A program made the translations under genes and the position numbers. The notes beneath the pieces are model-generated. The model did not search any database. It was not told the origin of the DNA and was given only the letters and a program-made list of their open reading frames with translations. 11,361 bases of DNA from Desulfobacteraceae bacterium (GTDB taxonomy: Bacteria; Desulfobacterota; Desulfobacteria; Desulfobacterales; Desulfobacteraceae): positions 1-11,361 of the forward strand of contig JAGLLQ010000047.1 in NCBI GenBank assembly GCA_023140455.1. Direction: 5' to 3'. Below, piece by piece: positions 1-7,559 of this stretch; positions within the stretch are counted from its first letter, which is position 1, and the number at the start of each line of letters is the position of its first letter.

Positions 1-1449
1 CATTTTGTTTTTTATAATTTTATATTTGATTCTTTGAAGAGCATTCCTGTTTCCTTTTTTAAGAAAGCCCTGGTGGAATTCTCTGGTAAAAGGATCATAT
101 TGAAAATAGTGCGGAGCCGGTTTAATACCTTTTTTATTTAACAGGATTCTGACAGCTTCTGCAGTGACTACTCCACTGCAGATCTGACATCCTGCGCCCA
201 TGGAAGGACCTTTTTTATTTTTCATGCTGATAAAGTCGGGGTCAATATATGATGCCTGGGTCGCCTTTGGTGCAAGACCAATGAAAAATCTGATCAATTT
301 TTCTTCAAGATTCAGTTTGTCAGTAATATCAAAATACTGATCAAAGGTCATCCCTTCATCCGGCATAAAAACAAGCATTGCTGTACTGAATCCCAGAGGA
401 CCAGCTGTGACTACCGGTATCTTCTTTTCCCGGGCTTTATTAAATATTAACCTGCGTATGTCAAAATTAAAGAAATCCATTCCATCTGCCACAAGATCCA
501 CCCCATCTAAAAATTTATCAATATTCTGTTCAGAAATACCGTCGGGAAATTGTCTGATATCTAAAAACGGATTGATATCCATGGCTTCATTATACATTAC
601 ATCTATTTTAGGTTGGCTGAACTGACTTATTTTAGCACCATATTGCCTATTGAAATTAACCGGCTCAAATTGATCAAAATCAGCAATATTAAATTTACCT
701 ATACCAGCTCGGGCAAGTGTAATAAGATGCTGACCGCCCACACCGCCTAATCCCGGAATGGCAATTCTTGATTCCATGATTTTGTCCTGTTCCGCAAGAG
801 AAAAAATTCCAAGATTTCTGGATAATGCCTCTTCAAGGTAATGATATTTTCCATGGAACCCAAGCTCTCTCAAACGATGTTCAAGGCCATTTTTATGCAA
901 AGAATCAGCATTTAAATGATTTAACATTTCATCTATGCAACCATATACTGGGATCATCTGTACATTAAGATCCCTGTCAAAGAACTGATGACCAATTTTT
1001 TCGATTCCAAAACTAGTCTGGAACAAATCATAAGCAGGAGGATGGATCACAGATAGAAGATGATGGCCTCCTCTTTTTTGTGACTCAATTACAGCATGTT
1101 TGACAAGAGTTTTGAGTAATCCGGTTTTATGTCTGTAAGGCTTGATGCAACATAACCACCCTATATTTATACAGCGGCCGGTGAGTTGTTTTTTAAATTC
1201 AGCAACAGCCGGATAAATATCAACCGGAAGTCCTGCCTTGCTATCCATTGTGACACGCACTGCCGCAATAATTTTATCATTGATTATGGCAGCAAAATTG
1301 AACGTTTCTTCAAAACTGTCATACTGATCAACAATGTGATCTAAAGAGAATGAAAAACGATCTTCTTCATCAACAAAAACCTGTTTGCGAAGTTTGTAAA
1401 TGGTGATTAAATCGCTGGTGTTCGTAATCTGTTTAAACCTAATGTCCAT
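1..1449 (-). CDS. GNAT/FeeM-like acyltransferase fused to ThiF/MoeB-like E1 adenylating domain (3' end cut by window edge)
   Basis: The frame is open for 483 codons from the ATG at 1449 to the window edge with no stop, so the C-terminus is missing. Residues 1 to about 175 resemble GNAT-fold acyltransferases of the N-acyl amino acid synthase (FeeM) or autoinducer-synthase type, with YKLRKQVFV near residue 18 and a GWLCCIKPYRHK segment at 97-108. Residues from about 225 form an E1-like adenylation domain: nucleotide loop PGLGGVGG (232-239), then DFDQFEPVNFNRQ (257-269) with the N-x-x-RQ-type residues that bind ATP in MoeB and ThiF. GAGCQICSG (419-427) carries one CxxC pair (C421, C424). MoeB has two such pairs; I see only one. 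Family role is ATP-dependent adenylation of a carboxylate, often the C-terminal glycine of a ubiquitin-like protein, but no ThiS/MoaD partner is visible. The substrate is unknown. A strong GGAG lies 7 bases before the ATG. The gene is divergent from the amidohydrolase. Confidence 0.8.
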   Translation of the reverse strand, partial: MDIRFKQITNTSDLITIYKLRKQVFVDEEDRFSFSLDHIVDQYDSFEETFNFAAIINDKIIAAVRVTMDSKAGLPVDIYPAVAEFKKQLTGRCINIGWLCCIKPYRHKTGLLKTLVKHAVIESQKRGGHHLLSVIHPPAYDLFQTSFGIEKIGHQFFDRDLNVQMIPVYGCIDEMLNHLNADSLHKNGLEHRLRELGFHGKYHYLEEALSRNLGIFSLAEQDKIMESRIAIPGLGGVGGQHLITLARAGIGKFNIADFDQFEPVNFNRQYGAKISQFSQPKIDVMYNEAMDINPFLDIRQFPDGISEQNIDKFLDGVDLVADGMDFFNFDIRRLIFNKAREKKIPVVTAGPLGFSTAMLVFMPDEGMTFDQYFDITDKLNLEEKLIRFFIGLAPKATQASYIDPDFISMKNKKGPSMGAGCQICSGVVTAEAVRILLNKKGIKPAPHYFQYDPFTREFHQGFLKKGNRNALQRIKYKIIKNKM

Positions 1450-1698
1450 GTGCTTTCTCCTTTTTATTGGTGGATTAATCATGCTATTTTGTCATTGCTA
1501 AAATATCTAGTTCAACAAATATGAGTTAAACACATTTAATTTTGTTTGGCATCTGAATCCAGACATGAGCTGAAAGTAAAAAACGATTTGATAAATATTT
1601 AATTTTCTATAGAAAAAAGTAGATCATAAAGATTTGTTGCTCTATAATCATATTTACATGGTAATCAGCAGGATATTTGGAATCTAAAAGGAGCACAA
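1450..1698. promoter_or_regulatory. Divergent intergenic region with candidate promoter for the amidohydrolase-kinase pair
   Basis: These 249 bases lie between two divergent start codons and contain no ORF worth calling. A perfect TATAAT at 1643-1648 on the plus strand would place a start about 40 bases before the amidohydrolase ATG, but the matching -35 (TAGATC, 1620-1625, 17-base spacer) is poor. An imperfect inverted repeat, GTTCAAC (1510-1516) and GTTAAAC (1525-1531) with an 8-base spacer, lies about 60 bases upstream of the GNAT-ThiF start and could be an operator. No convincing minus-strand promoter is visible. Both ribosome sites flank the region: GGAG before 1449 and AAAGGAG before 1699. 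Confidence 0.35.
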
Positions 1699-2538
1699 AT
1701 GTTTATAGATTTTCATACACATATTTTTCATGAGAAAGTACAAAAAAACCGCAGGAGTTTTTTTTCGAAAGAACCAGAATTTAAACTGCTGTATGAATCA
1801 CCAAAATCAAAGATAGTCGGGGTTGAAAACCTTATTCAAACAATGGATGAGCAGAATGTGGAACTTTCTGTTGTTTTTGGCTTTCCATGGAGAGATGGTG
1901 ATATCGCAAGAGAGAATAATGATTATATTATTCAGTCTGTTGAAAAGTATCCTGACAGGCTTAAAGGCTTTGCATGTTTTGATGTCTTATGGGAAGGAGC
2001 TCCTGATGAGACAAAAAGATGCTTAAATGAAGGGCTTTCAGGTGTCGGAGAGCTTGCATTTTATCTTTCCGGGATTGATGAAAAAGCAATATCCCTGCTT
2101 GAACCGATTATGAAAATTTTGAGAGACAATGGAAATCTGCCTTGCATGATTCATACAAATGAACCTGTGGGACATAAATACCCGGGCAAAACACCTGTTA
2201 CCATTGGGCAGATTTATAATCTTGCAAAAGCATTTCCTGAAAACAAGCTTGTGCTTGCCCATTGGGGCGGCGGTGTATTCTTTTATAATATTATGAAAAA
2301 AGATGTTAAGACTGTTCTGAAAAATATCTGGTTTGATACAGCTGCATCTCCATTTTTATATGACCCTTCAATATATAAGTTAGCAGTTGATACCGGTATT
2401 ATTGACAAGGTGCTTTTAGGAACAGATTACCCATTATTAAAAGCCGAAAGATATATTAAAGATATTGAAAAGTCAGGGGTTTCAAATATGGAAAAAGAAA
2501 AAATTCTAAAGGGAAATGCATTCTCCATTCTTTTTTGA
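1699..2538 (+). CDS. Metal-dependent amidohydrolase, TIM-barrel (Amidohydro_2 / COG2159 type)
   Basis: This 279-residue protein is a complete TIM-barrel amidohydrolase. The N-terminal DFHTH (D4, H6, H8) is the beta-1 metal-binding motif. E118 in GVGELAF, H152 in MIHTNEP, H188 in LAHWGGG and D243 in GTDYPL fit the remaining metal and catalytic positions in order. The LAHWGGG and GTDYP segments are characteristic of the COG2159 branch, which includes decarboxylases and hydrolases of cyclic or carboxylated substrates. There is no signal peptide, so it should be cytoplasmic. The exact substrate cannot be read from the sequence. AAAGGAG 8 bases upstream supports the ATG at 1699. It is followed after 31 bases by the histidine kinase gene, so the two are probably co-transcribed, and it is divergent from the GNAT-ThiF fusion gene, a possible functional partner. 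Confidence 0.85.
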   Translation: MFIDFHTHIFHEKVQKNRRSFFSKEPEFKLLYESPKSKIVGVENLIQTMDEQNVELSVVFGFPWRDGDIARENNDYIIQSVEKYPDRLKGFACFDVLWEGAPDETKRCLNEGLSGVGELAFYLSGIDEKAISLLEPIMKILRDNGNLPCMIHTNEPVGHKYPGKTPVTIGQIYNLAKAFPENKLVLAHWGGGVFFYNIMKKDVKTVLKNIWFDTAASPFLYDPSIYKLAVDTGIIDKVLLGTDYPLLKAERYIKDIEKSGVSNMEKEKILKGNAFSILF

Positions 2539-2569
2539 TTCTGGATAAGGAAAGTTAAAGGAAAGACCT

Positions 2570-4321
2570 ATGTTAAAAAAATCGTCCTACGAAGAATTAG
2601 AACAGCAGATAAAAGCATTAAAAGAAAAAGTTGGACAATATGAGTCTGAAGACAAACGACAACATGACGAGATGTTGGTAAATATAGTGGAAGGCAGTCC
2701 TGTACCAATGTTTGTCATAGATAATAACCATGTGGTTAAACTCTGGAATAAAGCATTATCAAAACTAACCGGTATAAAAGCAGAAGATATTGTCGGGACA
2801 ACTGATACGTGGAAGGCGTTTTATAACGAAAAACGTCCGGTTATGGTTGATTTAATAATTGAGAGAGCCGGAGAGAAAAAGTTCTGGAATCATTATAAGG
2901 ATAATACTGAGCATACCACAATGGATAAATGCGCATTAAAACAGGGAGCATTTGAGTCACAGGATTATTTTAAAAGATTTGGTGAAAAAGGAAGATGGCT
3001 TTTTGTAACAGCATGCCCAATAACAGATGATCAGGGGAATATTATAGGTGCAATAGAGACATTGCAGGATGTAACTGAACAGACTTTGGCAGAAAAAGCT
3101 CTGCAGGATGATATTGCTCAGCGTAAAAAGATTGAGAAAGAACTTCGAGAGTTGCGAAATTATCTTGCAAATATTATCAATTCCATGCCTTCTATTTTAA
3201 TTGGACTTGATGCACAATGTAAAATTACCCAATGGAATAATCAGGCTGAAATTAAAACCGGTATCCTGGCAAAACAGGCTGAAGGCAAGGATCTTATAAG
3301 CACATTCCCACATTTAAAAATTGTGACGGGAAAGATACAAAAAGCAATAAAAGATGGTAAAATTCAGGAAGATAAAAAACTTTACCGCAGATCTGATAAT
3401 AACAATTTTTATGAAAATATTACAATTTATCCTCTGGTTACAAATGGTGTTGGAGGAGTAGTCGTTCGTATAGATGATGTCACAAACCAGGTACGTCTTG
3501 AAGAGATGATGATACAATCTGAAAAGATGCTTTCCGTGGGTGGCCTTGCAGCAGGCATGGCACATGAAATAAATAATCCTTTAGCTGGAATGATACAGAA
3601 TGCACAAGTTATTCATTCACGCCTTACCAAAAATATCCCGGCTAATGATAAAGCTGCTTTGGAGGCAGGCATTACTGTAGAATCCATAAATAATTATATG
3701 GAACAGCGCGGCATTATAAATCAGCTTAACATGATACGTGAAACCGGATACAGGGCAGCAGTTATTATTCAGAACATGCTGTCTTTTGTAAGACAAAGCG
3801 ATGTTGATTCAAATAAATCCATTGAAGATATTGCAAAAATCCTTGACAGAACGATAGAACTTGCCCGGAGTGACTATGATCTTAAGAAAAAATTTGATTT
3901 TAAAAGTATTAAGATTAATAAGGAATATACTCCTGAAATTCCCGGAGTGATCTGTGACCAGAGTAAAATTCAGCAGGTATTTTTGAATATTTTTAAAAAT
4001 GGTGCTGAAGCTATGCATGATAACAGAGAAAGAACTATGACTTCCCAATTTATTCTGCGGGTAATGAAGGAGAAAGATATAGTCAAAATTGAGATCGAAG
4101 ATAATGGCCCAGGGATTGATGAAATAATCCGCAAAAGAATATTTGAACCTTTTTTTACAACAAAGAACGTAGGTAAAGGCACTGGGCTTGGCCTTTCTGT
4201 ATCATACTTTATTATTGTTAAAGATCATGGCGGGAGTATGGAGGTTGAGTCCACTAAAGGCAAGGGAGCAAAATTTATAATCAAACTGCCATTTGCAAAA
4301 ATTAATCAACAGGAAGCTTGA
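2570..4321 (+). CDS. Soluble two-PAS sensor histidine kinase (orphan, NtrB-like catalytic core)
   Basis: The 583-residue protein has a short N-terminal coiled coil (about 5-28) and two PAS domains (about 35-172 and 195-310). The HisKA domain has phosphoacceptor H332 in MAHEINNPL. The GHKL ATPase has N-box residues N473 and N477, G1 box DNGPGI (511-516), F-box FEPFF and G2 box GTGLGL (537-542). No membrane segment is seen, so it should sense a cytoplasmic signal. The first PAS has an insertion around 86-140 before its PAC-like strand GRWLFVTACPITD, and the HisKA hairpin carries about 30 extra residues (roughly 355-384). I associate both variants with delta-proteobacterial kinases. No response regulator is encoded beside it, so its partner is elsewhere or it cross-talks. 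AAAGGAAAG precedes the ATG. The 3' end overlaps convergent phoR by 20 bases. Confidence 0.92.
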   Translation: MLKKSSYEELEQQIKALKEKVGQYESEDKRQHDEMLVNIVEGSPVPMFVIDNNHVVKLWNKALSKLTGIKAEDIVGTTDTWKAFYNEKRPVMVDLIIERAGEKKFWNHYKDNTEHTTMDKCALKQGAFESQDYFKRFGEKGRWLFVTACPITDDQGNIIGAIETLQDVTEQTLAEKALQDDIAQRKKIEKELRELRNYLANIINSMPSILIGLDAQCKITQWNNQAEIKTGILAKQAEGKDLISTFPHLKIVTGKIQKAIKDGKIQEDKKLYRRSDNNNFYENITIYPLVTNGVGGVVVRIDDVTNQVRLEEMMIQSEKMLSVGGLAAGMAHEINNPLAGMIQNAQVIHSRLTKNIPANDKAALEAGITVESINNYMEQRGIINQLNMIRETGYRAAVIIQNMLSFVRQSDVDSNKSIEDIAKILDRTIELARSDYDLKKKFDFKSIKINKEYTPEIPGVICDQSKIQQVFLNIFKNGAEAMHDNRERTMTSQFILRVMKEKDIVKIEIEDNGPGIDEIIRKRIFEPFFTTKNVGKGTGLGLSVSYFIIVKDHGGSMEVESTKGKGAKFIIKLPFAKINQQEA

Positions 4322-6089
4322 TTTCAAAGGTGCTTCCTTTCCCTTCACAGCTTGTAACATTAGCACTTCCATTGTGATACAGGGCTATATGTTTTACAAT
4401 GGCAAGTCCAAGGCCTGTCCCTCCTGTGTCACGGCTGCGTGCTTTATCAACTCTGTAAAACCGATTAAATATTTTTGCAAGAGGTCCTTTTTTAATACCT
4501 ATTCCTGAATCTTTCACCTGAATAATTGCATATTTATTCTTTTTAAAAGCGGTAATTGATATTTCTGTGTTTTTTGTACTGTATTTAATTGCATTATCAA
4601 TAAGGTTTATGATTGTCTGTTCTAACAAAAAGGGATCAACAGGCACCATTAGTTGATCAGGATGATTTTTTGTTATTATTATATTTTTTTTATTACTTAA
4701 ATTTTGGCATTCCCTGATAGATTTGTCTATAATTGGGATGATATCAAAAGTTTTAAAATCCATATCGTCATTCTGCATTATTTCTATTTGAGCGAGGGAT
4801 AAAAGATCATTAATAATAGCAGTCATTCTGGAAACATTTTTTTCAATTATCTTTAGAAATTCACTTTTTTCAGTTAAATCCTGGTCAGGGCTCATGTCCA
4901 GAAGGGTTTCAACAAATCCCCTAATAGCAGTTAACGGTGTTTTAAGTTCGTGGGATACATTAGCAGCAAAATCTTTCTGCATATTTTCAAGCAGTTTGAT
5001 CTTTGTAATATCATGAAAGATTATAAGTGTACCCATCCGGTTATTTTGCGTATCATGGAGAGCTGTTGAATGTATATTAAGTATGATTTCTTTTTTTTTA
5101 TTGAGCGTTAAAATTTTGTTCACCGGCTTGTGTGCTGATAAAGCTTTTTCAATAAATTCCTGTAAGCCAAGGTTCCTTGAAATTTCATATATGTTTTTCT
5201 GTTTCAGTATTGATATTGGGAAATCAAATATTTTTGTGGCAGCTTTATTTACAGTTATGATTTTCTCATTTTTGTCTATGGCGATTAAGCCTTCTTCCAT
5301 ACTCGAATAAATTGCTTCAAGTTCAGTTTTTCTGTTCTCAACAACATTAATTTTATCATTAAGGTTTGCTGCCATATTATTCATTGTAGATGCAAGCTCA
5401 CCAAGTTCTTCAGAATCAGGCACAGATAACCTCTGCTGCAGGTCCCCTTTTGCAAATTTTTGAGCACCCAGTTTCATTTCTTCTATTGGTCGGGTTATAC
5501 GCCTTGAAACGTACAGACTCACCAGTGCTGCAATTATAAGGGTGACAGCAAGGGCCAGAAAAATATTTTTTTGTATGGATGCTATTTTATTATCAATAGT
5601 AGAAATAGAAAGAGAGGCTCTGATTACTGCTATGATTTTATTTTTTTGTAAAACAGGAAGAGCAATGTACATCATATTCTTATTAAGGGTATCGCTGTAA
5701 CGTATTGATACACCTTTTTTCCCTTTTAAAGCTGTATGTATTTCAGGGCGGTTTTTGTGATTTTCAAGTTTGGCAATATCAGCACCTGAATCTCCTATTA
5801 CCTGTCCTGTTGTCAGTATAATAGTATACCTGGTGTCTGTCTCAGAACCTATATTTGTGACAAGCATATTTAAATTTTTTATGTGCTCATTATCAAGAGG
5901 TATTGTAATCAGTTTTGAGAATTCCCGTGTGGCGAGTTTTAATCGAATAGTTAAATCTTTTTCAATATTCGCTATAAAAAAATTTTTAAAAAAAACAGAA
6001 GAATACCAGGTTACAACTGTCAGGGAAATAACAGTGATTACAAGGAAAGACGGGAAAATCTGCCATATTAGTTTTTTATTTTTAAACAT
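4302..6089 (-). CDS. phoR: Phosphate-regulon membrane sensor histidine kinase PhoR
   Basis: This 595-residue inner-membrane kinase has TM1 at about 8-34, an extracytoplasmic domain of about 135 residues, TM2 at about 175-195 and a HAMP linker (196-250). A PAS domain follows (about 255-365), then HisKA with H380 in SHELKTPLTAIRG, and a GHKL ATPase with N-box INLIDNA (around 494-500), G1 box DSGIGI (527-532), FNRFYRVD and G2 box GTGLGL (557-562). The sizeable periplasmic domain makes it more like Bacillus PhoR than E. coli PhoR, which lacks one. It should phosphorylate PhoB under phosphate limitation and be held off by PhoU-Pst when phosphate is plentiful. The start overlaps the phoB stop by 8 bases (ATGTTTAA). 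The nearest purine-rich site, GAGGT, is about 17 bases away, so translation is probably coupled to phoB. The last 20 bases overlap the convergent soluble kinase gene. Confidence 0.93.
   Translation of the reverse strand: MFKNKKLIWQIFPSFLVITVISLTVVTWYSSVFFKNFFIANIEKDLTIRLKLATREFSKLITIPLDNEHIKNLNMLVTNIGSETDTRYTIILTTGQVIGDSGADIAKLENHKNRPEIHTALKGKKGVSIRYSDTLNKNMMYIALPVLQKNKIIAVIRASLSISTIDNKIASIQKNIFLALAVTLIIAALVSLYVSRRITRPIEEMKLGAQKFAKGDLQQRLSVPDSEELGELASTMNNMAANLNDKINVVENRKTELEAIYSSMEEGLIAIDKNEKIITVNKAATKIFDFPISILKQKNIYEISRNLGLQEFIEKALSAHKPVNKILTLNKKKEIILNIHSTALHDTQNNRMGTLIIFHDITKIKLLENMQKDFAANVSHELKTPLTAIRGFVETLLDMSPDQDLTEKSEFLKIIEKNVSRMTAIINDLLSLAQIEIMQNDDMDFKTFDIIPIIDKSIRECQNLSNKKNIIITKNHPDQLMVPVDPFLLEQTIINLIDNAIKYSTKNTEISITAFKKNKYAIIQVKDSGIGIKKGPLAKIFNRFYRVDKARSRDTGGTGLGLAIVKHIALYHNGSANVTSCEGKGSTFEIKLPVD
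4311..4338. terminator. Candidate bidirectional terminator hairpin in the convergent kinase overlap
   Basis: A perfect 7-bp inverted repeat, AGGAAGC (4311-4317) and GCTTCCT (4332-4338), has a 14-base loop that itself contains TTGA/TCAA. It spans the stop codon of the soluble kinase and the last codons of phoR. On the plus strand it is followed by a pyrimidine run (TTCCCTT); on the minus strand a T-rich stretch follows about 10 bases later, after the phoR stop. There is no room for any other terminator between the two convergent genes. The U-tracts are weak on both sides, so function is uncertain. Confidence 0.35.
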
Positions 6090-6804
6090 TTTTATTTATT
6101 TTGCTGACCTCTTCATTCTCTTGAAATTTGTAGCCTACCCCCCGCACTGTCTCAATTGCCGCGCCAAAATTACCAAGCTTTTTGCGCAGCCCGACTACAA
6201 CCACATCAATCGATCTTTCAGTTACAGCATAGTTTTCTCCACGGATACCATCAATAATCTGCCCCCTTGTAAACACCCATCCTTTTTTTTGGACAAGCAT
6301 TGAAAGAAGTTGAAATTCAGAAGGTGTGAGGTCAATAATATCATTATTTAAAGTCACAAGATGCTTGTCATGGTCTATTATTAGACCTTGTTCCTGAATA
6401 ATTTTTTTTGATTGAGTTTCAAATAATTTATGTCGTCTTCTAAAAATGCTTCTGATTCTTGCTATGAGTTCTTTCGGGCTGAACGGCTTTGACATATAAT
6501 CATTAGCCCCGAGTTCAAGACCGGTAATAATATCACTTTCATCTCCCTTGGCTGTAAGCATGACAATAGGGACAGTCTGGATTTCAGGATCATTCCTTAT
6601 TATTCTTGTTACTTCAAGTCCGTCTATGCCGGGCAGCATTAAATCAAGAATTATAAGGTCTACCTGGTTGTTTCCAGCTATATCCAAAGCCTGTTCTCCT
6701 GTTGTGGCAAGCATTGTTTTATAGCCTTCTTTTTTAAGATTGAATTTTACAAGCTCCAGGATATCTAATTCATCATCTACAATCAGTATTTTTTCTTTTG
6801 CCAT
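6082..6804 (-). CDS. phoB: Phosphate-regulon response regulator PhoB (OmpR/PhoB family)
   Basis: The 240-residue protein has a receiver domain (about 4-120) with acidic pocket D10, D11, phosphoacceptor D54 in ILDLMLPG, switch T84 and K106 in SKPFSP. A winged-helix effector domain follows (about 137-228), with the LTPSEFQLL helix, RSID and RGVGYKF wing. Family role: phosphorylated by PhoR, it dimerises and activates the Pho regulon, including the pst operon upstream. I chose the ATG at 6804 over an in-frame GTG at 6816. AAGGTGA (6813-6819) sits 8 bases before the ATG, whereas the GTG is itself inside that site and has none of its own. An oddity: the recognition helix reads RSIDVVVVGLRKKL, where E. 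coli PhoB has HIRR at the VVVG position, so DNA specificity may differ. The gene overlaps phoR by 8 bases and follows phoU after 70. Confidence 0.93.
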   Translation of the reverse strand: MAKEKILIVDDELDILELVKFNLKKEGYKTMLATTGEQALDIAGNNQVDLIILDLMLPGIDGLEVTRIIRNDPEIQTVPIVMLTAKGDESDIITGLELGANDYMSKPFSPKELIARIRSIFRRRHKLFETQSKKIIQEQGLIIDHDKHLVTLNNDIIDLTPSEFQLLSMLVQKKGWVFTRGQIIDGIRGENYAVTERSIDVVVVGLRKKLGNFGAAIETVRGVGYKFQENEEVSKINKNV

Positions 6805-6812
6805 ATCTTTAT

Positions 6813-6819
6813 TCACCTT
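6813..6819 (-). promoter_or_regulatory. Ribosome binding site that fixes the phoB start
   Basis: AAGGTGA on the minus strand lies 8 bases before the ATG at 6804. It contains the alternative GTG start at 6816, which makes that start unlikely. Confidence 0.6.
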
Positions 6820-6835
6820 AAAATCAGGTTTGTAT

Positions 6836-6851
6836 TAAAAATATCATACCA
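6836..6851 (-). promoter_or_regulatory. Candidate internal promoter for phoB-phoR (extended -10)
   Basis: In the 70-base gap between phoU and phoB, the minus strand reads TGGTATGAT (6851-6843). This is an extended -10 element of TGnTATAAT type with one mismatch in the hexamer. No good -35 is visible, as is common for extended -10 promoters. The predicted start near 6836 gives a leader of about 30 bases. It would allow phoBR expression independent of the pst promoter. Upstream, TTGTAA and TTGTTA lie 9 bases apart and could be part of a PhoB site. Confidence 0.35.
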
Positions 6852-6874
6852 AAGTTATTTAACAAATATTACAA

Positions 6875-7549
6875 TTATTTAGAGGCTTTTATATATTCCT
6901 TATTTTTGTGGCGTATTATTTCACCCTCCACAAGATGGATTACCTCTTCAGCTATATTGGTAATATGATCTCCAATCCTTTCTATATGCCTTGAAATCAG
7001 ATACATGTTTATTATGTTGGAAACATCATCAGGGTCATCTTTTATTGCTTTTTTCATTTCACCAAAAGCTTCATCTCTCATTAAATTGATCTCTTCATCC
7101 ATCAAAAGTGCTTCATAGGCTGTTTCAATATCCATTGTTACCAAAGAGTCAAGACTCATTTTAAACATAAGGCCGGTTTGTTCAGCCATAAAAGAATAGT
7201 CATAATCATAGGTGCAGGGTAAATTTTTTGATGCTGCTAATAATCGCTGTGATATGTTGGCTGACAAGTCTCCGATTCTTTCAAGATCATTGTTGATTTT
7301 TATGGCAACTATGATTGATCTTAAATCAACTGCAACAGGTTGGTATAGTGCAAGCAGTTTAAGACACTCTTCTTCTATTTCTATTTCCCTGGTGTCTATT
7401 TCAATATCTTTTTCAATTACAGATAAAGCAAGTTTTGTATCGTTTGCCCTCACTGCCTGGGCAGACTTCTGAAATCTGTCTTCAACAATGGCACCTAAAG
7501 AGAGGATATCTCTTTTTACTTTTTCAAGCTCTTTTTGAAGGTAGGTCAT
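6875..7549 (-). CDS. phoU: Phosphate signalling regulator PhoU
   Basis: The 224-residue, all-helical cytoplasmic protein has two tandem PhoU repeats. Each repeat carries the metal-binding ExxxD signature: ERIGD (90-94) in the first, followed by LSANI, and ERIGD (190-194) in the second, followed by HITNIAEE. Length is normal for the family. Known role: it couples PstSCAB status to PhoR, keeping PhoR in the phosphatase state when phosphate is sufficient, and limits Pst uptake. There are no membrane segments. AAGGAG lies 6 bases before the ATG at 7549 and overlaps the 10-base gap after pstB, so it belongs to the same transcript. The order pstB-phoU-phoB-phoR supports its role as the link between transport and signalling. 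Confidence 0.95.
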   Translation of the reverse strand: MTYLQKELEKVKRDILSLGAIVEDRFQKSAQAVRANDTKLALSVIEKDIEIDTREIEIEEECLKLLALYQPVAVDLRSIIVAIKINNDLERIGDLSANISQRLLAASKNLPCTYDYDYSFMAEQTGLMFKMSLDSLVTMDIETAYEALLMDEEINLMRDEAFGEMKKAIKDDPDDVSNIINMYLISRHIERIGDHITNIAEEVIHLVEGEIIRHKNKEYIKASK

Positions 7550-7559
7550 TCTTTTCTCC

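Noticed and set aside
407..625. Plus-strand open frame of 72 codons
   Set aside because: It falls inside the minus-strand ThiF-like domain, whose conserved adenylation motifs lie on either side.
1510..1531. GTTCAAC/GTTAAAC inverted repeat as a separate operator
   Set aside because: It has one mismatch in 7-base arms and no clear promoter beside it; mentioned only within the intergenic entry.
5770..6303. Plus-strand open frame of 177 codons
   Set aside because: It is antisense to the phoR/phoB junction, where both minus-strand proteins show complete family motifs. Its translation has no recognisable domain.
6804..6816. GTG start for phoB giving 244 residues
   Set aside because: The GTG is inside the AAGGTGA ribosome site that serves the ATG at 6804, and no other site precedes it.
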